Source: Planctomycetota bacterium (GTDB lineage Bacteria > Planctomycetota > UBA1135 > GCA-002686595). From it: DNA of 8,570 nt. The notes under the pieces are model-generated. The model searched no databases, was not told the origin of the DNA, and saw only the letters and a list, made by a program, of their open reading frames with translations. The position numbers and the translations under genes were made by a program. Below, piece by piece: positions 5,210 through 8,570 of the stretch (positions are counted from its first letter, which is position 1; each line of letters begins with the position of its first letter). The stretch lies in the NCBI GenBank assembly GCA_011524785.1, contig WTJQ01000488.1, positions 1 through 8,570 of the forward strand, read 5' to 3'.

Positions 5210-6652
5210 CTAGTCCGGTTTCGCCTCGAGCCGAGGGTCGAAGGCGAGGTCTCCTCCCGACCCCTGGCTCCGGGCTCGCGCGACCAGGGCGGCATCCGTG
5301 CGGAGTGCCAGCTCACGCAGCTCGTCCACCAGCTCCTCGTGCTTGCCCTGGACCGCGCGGCGCTCCTCCACGTCCTCTTCGAGGTGGTAGAGCTCCCCGC
5401 TCTCCAAGTGGAGCTTCCAGGGGCCGCGGCGGATCGCGGCCAGCTGGCCCTTGGCCGCGTAGTAGAGGAAGGGTGGGCTGGTCACGGGCCCGGCGTCGCG
5501 ACCCATGAGCCGGTCGCTGACGTCTTGACCATCCAAGGGACCACGACCCACCAGCTCCGTCCCGCACAGGCGCGCGATCGTGGGGGCGAGATCCATGGCC
5601 GTGGTGAACTCCCGGCACACGCTGCCCGCGGGGATGGTGCCGGGCCACGCCGCCAGCAGCGGGACGCGATGACCGCCCTCCCAGGTCGTGCCCTTGCCGC
5701 CGCGCAGGTGCCCCGCCGAGCCGCCGGCCGCCTTCATCGGGAGCCAGGGCCCGTTGTCGCTGGAGAACAGGACCAGCGTGTCCTCCGCGAGGTCGAGATC
5801 GTCGAGGGCCGCGCGGACCGCGCCCACCGACCAGTCCAGCTCCTCGATGACGTCGCCGTAGGTCCCGCGCAGGCTCTCACCCTGGAACGCCTCGCCCGGG
5901 AAGAGCGGGATGTGCGGCATCGGGTGGGGCACGTAGGCGAAGAAGGGCTCGTCCCGGTGCGCCCGGATGAAGTCGATCGCCTCCTCGGTCAGGCGTCGCG
6001 TGAAGGTGCTCTGGTCGGGCTCCCACTCGGTCACCTCGCCGTCCACGAGGAAGGGCAGGTGGAAGCGGTAGGTGTTGTTCGGGCGCCGGCCCGCCTGGGC
6101 CATGTCGTTCGAGTAGGGGATGCCCACCCAGCGATCGAAGCCCTGGTCGTTGGGCAGCATCCCGCGCCGGTGACCGAGGTGCCACTTGCCGAACATCCCG
6201 GTCGCGTACCCAGCCTCCTGCAGGCACTCCGCCAGGGTCACCTCGTCGGGGTGCAGCCCGTGATCGTCCTCGGGGAACACCACGTGGCGGTGCATCTCCA
6301 GCACGCGCGGGTAGCAGCCCGTGAGCAGCGCCGCGCGCGAGGGGCTGCACACGGAGCACGCCGTGACGAACTGGGTCAGGCGCACGCCGTCGCGAGCCAG
6401 CGCATCGAGGTTCGGCGTCGCGATCGTCGGGTGACCCGCCACGCCGAGGTCGCCGTACCCCATGTCGTCGACGAAGAAGAGGACCACGTTGGGGCGGCGC
6501 GCCTCGCCGGCCGGGCGCGCCCCAGGCGCCTGCTCGAGGGCCGGGGCGCCCGAGGAGGCGCCCTCGGGAGCGGCGCAGGCGGCCAGGAGGAGCGCGGCGG
6601 CAGTGCAGGCGGCTGCGGAGGGCCCCGAGGCCCGGTGGGACGGCTGTCTCAT
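5210..6652 (-). CDS. Lipoprotein arylsulfatase (type I, formylglycine-dependent)
   Basis: A 480-residue S1-family sulfatase that hydrolyses sulfate esters outside the cytoplasmic membrane. The N-terminus has a hydrophobic segment ending in the lipobox LLAAC (Cys26), so it is predicted to be a lipid-anchored lipoprotein; an Ala/Pro-rich linker follows to about 53. Metal ligands are Asp62 and Asp63 (VDDMGYGD), Asp299 and Asn300 (SSDNG). The formylglycine precursor is Cys102 in CSPSRAALLTG. The second signature is YATGMFGKWHLG with Lys156 and His158, followed by His247 (PMPHIPL) and Lys319 (RGGKGTTWEGG). All the expected active-site residues are present, so it should be active once Cys102 is oxidised; no formylglycine-generating enzyme or anSME is in the window. 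Start is ATG 6652. It diverges from msrB across 96 nt and precedes the RlmN-family gene by 50 nt. The substrate, probably a sulfated glycan or aryl sulfate, cannot be told. Confidence 0.96.
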   Translation of the reverse strand: MRQPSHRASGPSAAACTAAALLLAACAAPEGASSGAPALEQAPGARPAGEARRPNVVLFFVDDMGYGDLGVAGHPTIATPNLDALARDGVRLTQFVTACSVCSPSRAALLTGCYPRVLEMHRHVVFPEDDHGLHPDEVTLAECLQEAGYATGMFGKWHLGHRRGMLPNDQGFDRWVGIPYSNDMAQAGRRPNNTYRFHLPFLVDGEVTEWEPDQSTFTRRLTEEAIDFIRAHRDEPFFAYVPHPMPHIPLFPGEAFQGESLRGTYGDVIEELDWSVGAVRAALDDLDLAEDTLVLFSSDNGPWLPMKAAGGSAGHLRGGKGTTWEGGHRVPLLAAWPGTIPAGSVCREFTTAMDLAPTIARLCGTELVGRGPLDGQDVSDRLMGRDAGPVTSPPFLYYAAKGQLAAIRRGPWKLHLESGELYHLEEDVEERRAVQGKHEELVDELRELALRTDAALVARARSQGSGGDLAFDPRLEAKPD

Positions 6653-6748
6653 GCGTGCATCGCACGGGATCGGGGCCTCGGCGGCAAGTCCCGCCGAAAG
6701 CGCGATTGAACCGTCCGCTCCCCGAGCCAGAATCCGCTCAGCCCCGCC
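6653..6748. promoter_or_regulatory. Divergent promoter region between the sulfatase and msrB
   Basis: This 96-nt gap must hold the promoters of both divergent lipoprotein genes. On the + strand TTGAAC (6706-6711) and CAGAAT (6728-6733) are 16 nt apart, each matching four of six consensus bases, and would place the msrB transcript start only about 10 nt before its ATG. No equivalent pair was found for the sulfatase. No Shine-Dalgarno sequence precedes either gene. Confidence 0.3.
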
Positions 6749-7372
6749 ATGGACACCTCCCCCCGATCGCTCTGCGTGCCCGTCCTGCTCCTGGCCGCCT
6801 GCTGTGCCCCGGCTCCCTCATCGGATGGCGCTGGTGCTCCGACCGACACCATGGTCGTGCGGACGCCCAGCACCGACGACGGCGCGGGGAGCGAGGCCCC
6901 GGAGGCTGAGCCCGCTCAGCCGGATGCCGCCCCGACCGAGTCCGACCCGACGGCCGCCCCCCCCGCTGCAAGACCCGTGAAGTACAACGAGCTGACCGAC
7001 TTCGAGGCCTACGTCATCGAGGACAAGGGCACCGAGCGCGCCGGAACCGGTGAGTACACCGACCTGATGGACGCCGGGACCTACCTCTGCCGCCGCTGCA
7101 ACGCCCCGCTCTACGAGTCGGGGGACAAGTTCAAGAGCCACTGCGGCTGGCCGTCCTTCGACGACGAGATCGAGGGGGCCGTGCGTCGGGAGACCGACGC
7201 GGATGGCCGCCGGACCGAGATCCTCTGCGCCAACTGCGACGGCCACCTCGGCCACGTCTTCATCGGCGAGCGCTTCACCGCCAAGAACACGCGCCACTGC
7301 GTGAACTCGGTCTCGATGCGCTTCTACGCCGAGGGAGCCGAGCTGCCCGAGGTCATCCGCCTCGAGGAGTGA
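6749..7372 (+). CDS. msrB: Lipoprotein peptide-methionine (R)-S-oxide reductase MsrB
   Basis: A 207-residue protein that reduces methionine-R-sulfoxide in proteins. It starts with a short signal peptide and the lipobox LLAAC (Cys18), so the enzyme is predicted to be membrane-anchored and extracytoplasmic. A low-complexity Ala/Pro/Asp/Glu linker runs from about 20 to 75. The MsrB domain spans about 76-205. Zinc ligands are Cys114 and Cys117 (CRRC) with Cys160 and Cys163 (CANC). HCGWPSF carries Cys132, GHLGHVF holds the conserved His pair (166, 169), and the catalytic Cys184 is in RHCVNSVSM with Asn186. Cys184 is a true Cys, not Sec, and all zinc ligands are intact. Start ATG 6749 fits the signal peptide. 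The gene converges with the membrane-protein gene across 3 nt. Its job is probably repair of oxidised surface or periplasmic proteins; the electron donor is not visible nearby. Confidence 0.96.
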   Translation: MDTSPRSLCVPVLLLAACCAPAPSSDGAGAPTDTMVVRTPSTDDGAGSEAPEAEPAQPDAAPTESDPTAAPPAARPVKYNELTDFEAYVIEDKGTERAGTGEYTDLMDAGTYLCRRCNAPLYESGDKFKSHCGWPSFDDEIEGAVRRETDADGRRTEILCANCDGHLGHVFIGERFTAKNTRHCVNSVSMRFYAEGAELPEVIRLEE

Positions 7373-7375
7373 CCC

Positions 7376-7891
7376 TCACGAGGCCTCCTCGTCCCACTGC
7401 GCTCCGGTCCAGCCGCGGCGCGTAGGGGCGAGCTCGAGGCCCGTGCGTTCGAGGAGCAGGTCGACTGCCCTCCGCCAGTCCCGGTACATCGAGATGCGGA
7501 GGTTCCGCGTCCTCTCGTCGGCCGTCTGCACCAGCAGGACGTGGTACTCGCCGGAGCGCTGACGCTCCGTCCCGATCCCGACGCGCGTGATCGAGCGAAG
7601 GGCAATGCCTCGTTCGCGGCAGGGGAGCCCCATCCCGATGAAGCGCAGCTCCTCCGCGTCGATGCGGAGCCCCGGGAGGCGGAAGCCGCTGACGCCGAAG
7701 GGGACGAGGAGGAGCCCCACGAGGACGGCGAGCCCGTGCTCGGTCGGACTCCCTTCCGGGGCCCAGGACAGCTGGAGCCGCTCCCGCAGGAGCCCGCCAG
7801 CGCCGGCGGTGACGGCGAACAGCCCCAGGCCCGCGCACCAGGCGAAGACGCTGCGGTGCAGACGCGTCAGGGGGAAGCTGTCGGGCTCCAT
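7376..7891 (-). CDS. Small two-helix membrane protein with a possible PH-like domain
   Basis: A 171-residue protein that I do not recognise as a named family. Two hydrophobic segments, about 15-36 and 52-70, are consistent with a transmembrane hairpin. A soluble part follows, about 74-155, with alternating strands (LRIDAEELRFIG, IALRSITRVGIG, EYHVLLVQT, RNLRISMY) and a closing amphipathic helix (RRAVDLLLERTG). This layout resembles bacterial PH-like (bPH/YdbT-type) membrane proteins, but that is a structural guess. Start is ATG 7891, with no Shine-Dalgarno sequence. The stop is 3 nt from the msrB stop on the opposite strand, so no terminator fits between them. Upstream, a strong hairpin separates it from the surface-protein gene. 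Its strand patterns and the absence of a rival ORF make the coding call good; the function is unknown. Confidence 0.75.
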   Translation of the reverse strand: MEPDSFPLTRLHRSVFAWCAGLGLFAVTAGAGGLLRERLQLSWAPEGSPTEHGLAVLVGLLLVPFGVSGFRLPGLRIDAEELRFIGMGLPCRERGIALRSITRVGIGTERQRSGEYHVLLVQTADERTRNLRISMYRDWRRAVDLLLERTGLELAPTRRGWTGAQWDEEAS

Positions 7892-7909
7892 GGGTCGAGG
7901 ACCATAGCG

Positions 7910-7943
7910 CGGGAGCCGCGGCGCAGGCGCGTCGCGGCTCCCG
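7910..7943 (-). terminator. Strong GC hairpin after the surface-protein gene
   Basis: An 11-bp perfect inverted repeat (left arm 7910-7920, right arm 7933-7943) continues inward by one wobble and three more pairs, leaving a loop of about four bases (AGGC). It lies 52 nt downstream of the stop of the fibronectin-type gene and 19 nt before the start of the next - strand gene. No U-run follows on the - strand, so it is either a terminator without a U-tract or a barrier that stabilises the upstream mRNA. Confidence 0.55.
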
Positions 7944-7994
7944 GAGCTGCCTGGATCGAGTGCGAGGAGGTCCCCGCACCCGCTCCGGATTCGA

Positions 7995-8570
7995 TCAGAG
8001 CGGCGTACCGCTCACCACCACGTCGTCGACCCAGCCCGACTCGTTGCTGCGGTTGGCGTTCGTGATGAACCGGATGCGGAAGTCGCTCCGGTTCGCCGCG
8101 TCGGCCGGCAGGGCGTAGAGGTTGTCCGACCAGCTCGTCGAGGTGATCGAGTCCAGGGTCGTCCAGGACGATCCGTTCCAGTACTGGACGTCCATCCGCT
8201 CGCCGCTGTCGTAGCGGTTCTGACGGACGGACGCGCTCAGAGTGATGGTGTCGAAGCCCACCGTGCTGATGGTGCGCTGCATCCAGGTGGTCCGGCGCAG
8301 GCGCGCCACGAAGGACCCCGTCCGCGCGTTGCCCTCGAAGACGTCGGCTCGCCCGTTCTGGGTCTGCCAGCCGTCGATGTCGCCGGACTCGAAGCCGTCC
8401 GAGAACAGGACCTCGGGGGTGCCGGGGCCGCCGGGCGCGCTCGGCGTCGCGGAGGCCTCGTTCGAGTCGCCCGAGACGTTGCCGGAGGTGTCCTCCGCGC
8501 GGACCACGTAGAAGTAGGTGGTTCCATTGGTCACCGCGGTGTCCATCAGGGACAGGCCCGTCAGGAGGCC
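7995..8570 (-). CDS. Surface protein: fibronectin III end plus beta-sandwich domain (5' end cut)
   Basis: The C-terminal 191 residues of a longer protein; the frame is open to the window edge, so the ATG at 8546 is internal. Numbered from the first visible codon, residues about 1-45 are the end of a fibronectin type III domain (GTTYFYVVRAEDTSGN, then SNEASATP). A Gly/Pro linker follows. From about 55 to 190 comes a beta-rich domain that opens with FSDGFESGDIDGW and closes with SGWVDDVVVSG, the pattern of jelly-roll, carbohydrate-binding-like modules found at the ends of secreted bacterial proteins. A possible role is adhesion or glycan binding, or the module may be the accessory tail of an extracellular enzyme whose catalytic part is outside the window. 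The protein ends shortly after this domain with no visible sorting tail such as PEP-CTERM or LPXTG. Confidence 0.85.
   Translation of the reverse strand, partial: GLLTGLSLMDTAVTNGTTYFYVVRAEDTSGNVSGDSNEASATPSAPGGPGTPEVLFSDGFESGDIDGWQTQNGRADVFEGNARTGSFVARLRRTTWMQRTISTVGFDTITLSASVRQNRYDSGERMDVQYWNGSSWTTLDSITSTSWSDNLYALPADAANRSDFRIRFITNANRSNESGWVDDVVVSGTPL

Noticed and set aside
4278..5213. Open + strand frame opposite the RlmN-family gene
   Set aside because: It is antisense to clear radical-SAM motifs and shows no motif of its own.
5339..6709. A 456-codon open + strand frame opposite the sulfatase
   Set aside because: The opposite strand has an intact sulfatase active site. The + strand product is low-complexity and its end overlaps the divergent promoter region.
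8544..8546. ATG as the start of the fibronectin-type protein
   Set aside because: It falls inside the fibronectin III domain, and the frame stays open with domain-like residues to the window edge, so the gene starts outside.

Overview
The window is very GC-rich, gene-dense bacterial DNA (roughly 70% GC by eye). It carries nine protein-coding genes, seven complete and one cut at each edge. No tRNA, rRNA, CRISPR array or insertion sequence was seen. A secreted lipoprotein-type arylsulfatase, a lipoprotein-anchored MsrB, a fibronectin/jelly-roll surface protein and mostly absent Shine-Dalgarno sequences would fit a GC-rich Planctomycetota member. A myxobacterium or similar lineage is also possible, and the assignment is inference only.

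Left part (1-3903). A partial glutamine-amidotransferase-like (BPL_N-type) protein is followed on the + strand by a stand-alone receiver-domain response regulator. Facing them on the - strand are an isochorismatase-like cysteine hydrolase (3286-3903) and, 7 nt behind it, a soluble PAS-GAF-PAS histidine kinase (1155-3278). The kinase and the receiver converge so tightly that one CTAG provides both stop codons. Hydrolase, kinase and receiver therefore look like one signalling locus. The hydrolase keeps the family Lys and Cys but has Gly where the catalytic Asp normally sits, which makes this the most interesting part of the window.

Middle (3904-6652). A 224-nt gap upstream of the hydrolase holds a (GA)9 microsatellite, a perfect 17-bp palindrome and two smaller inverted repeats. 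Beyond it lies an RlmN-family radical-SAM RNA methyltransferase with all key cysteines but divergent surrounding motifs. A lipoprotein sulfatase follows, 50 nt upstream of the methyltransferase on the same strand.

Right part (6653-8570). A lipoprotein MsrB diverges from the sulfatase. It converges, with a 3-nt gap, on a small two-helix membrane protein that may carry a PH-like domain. A strong hairpin at 7910-7943 separates that gene from the C-terminal end of a fibronectin III plus beta-sandwich surface protein that runs off the right edge. The sulfatase, MsrB and surface protein act outside the cytoplasmic membrane; the left block is cytosolic signalling.
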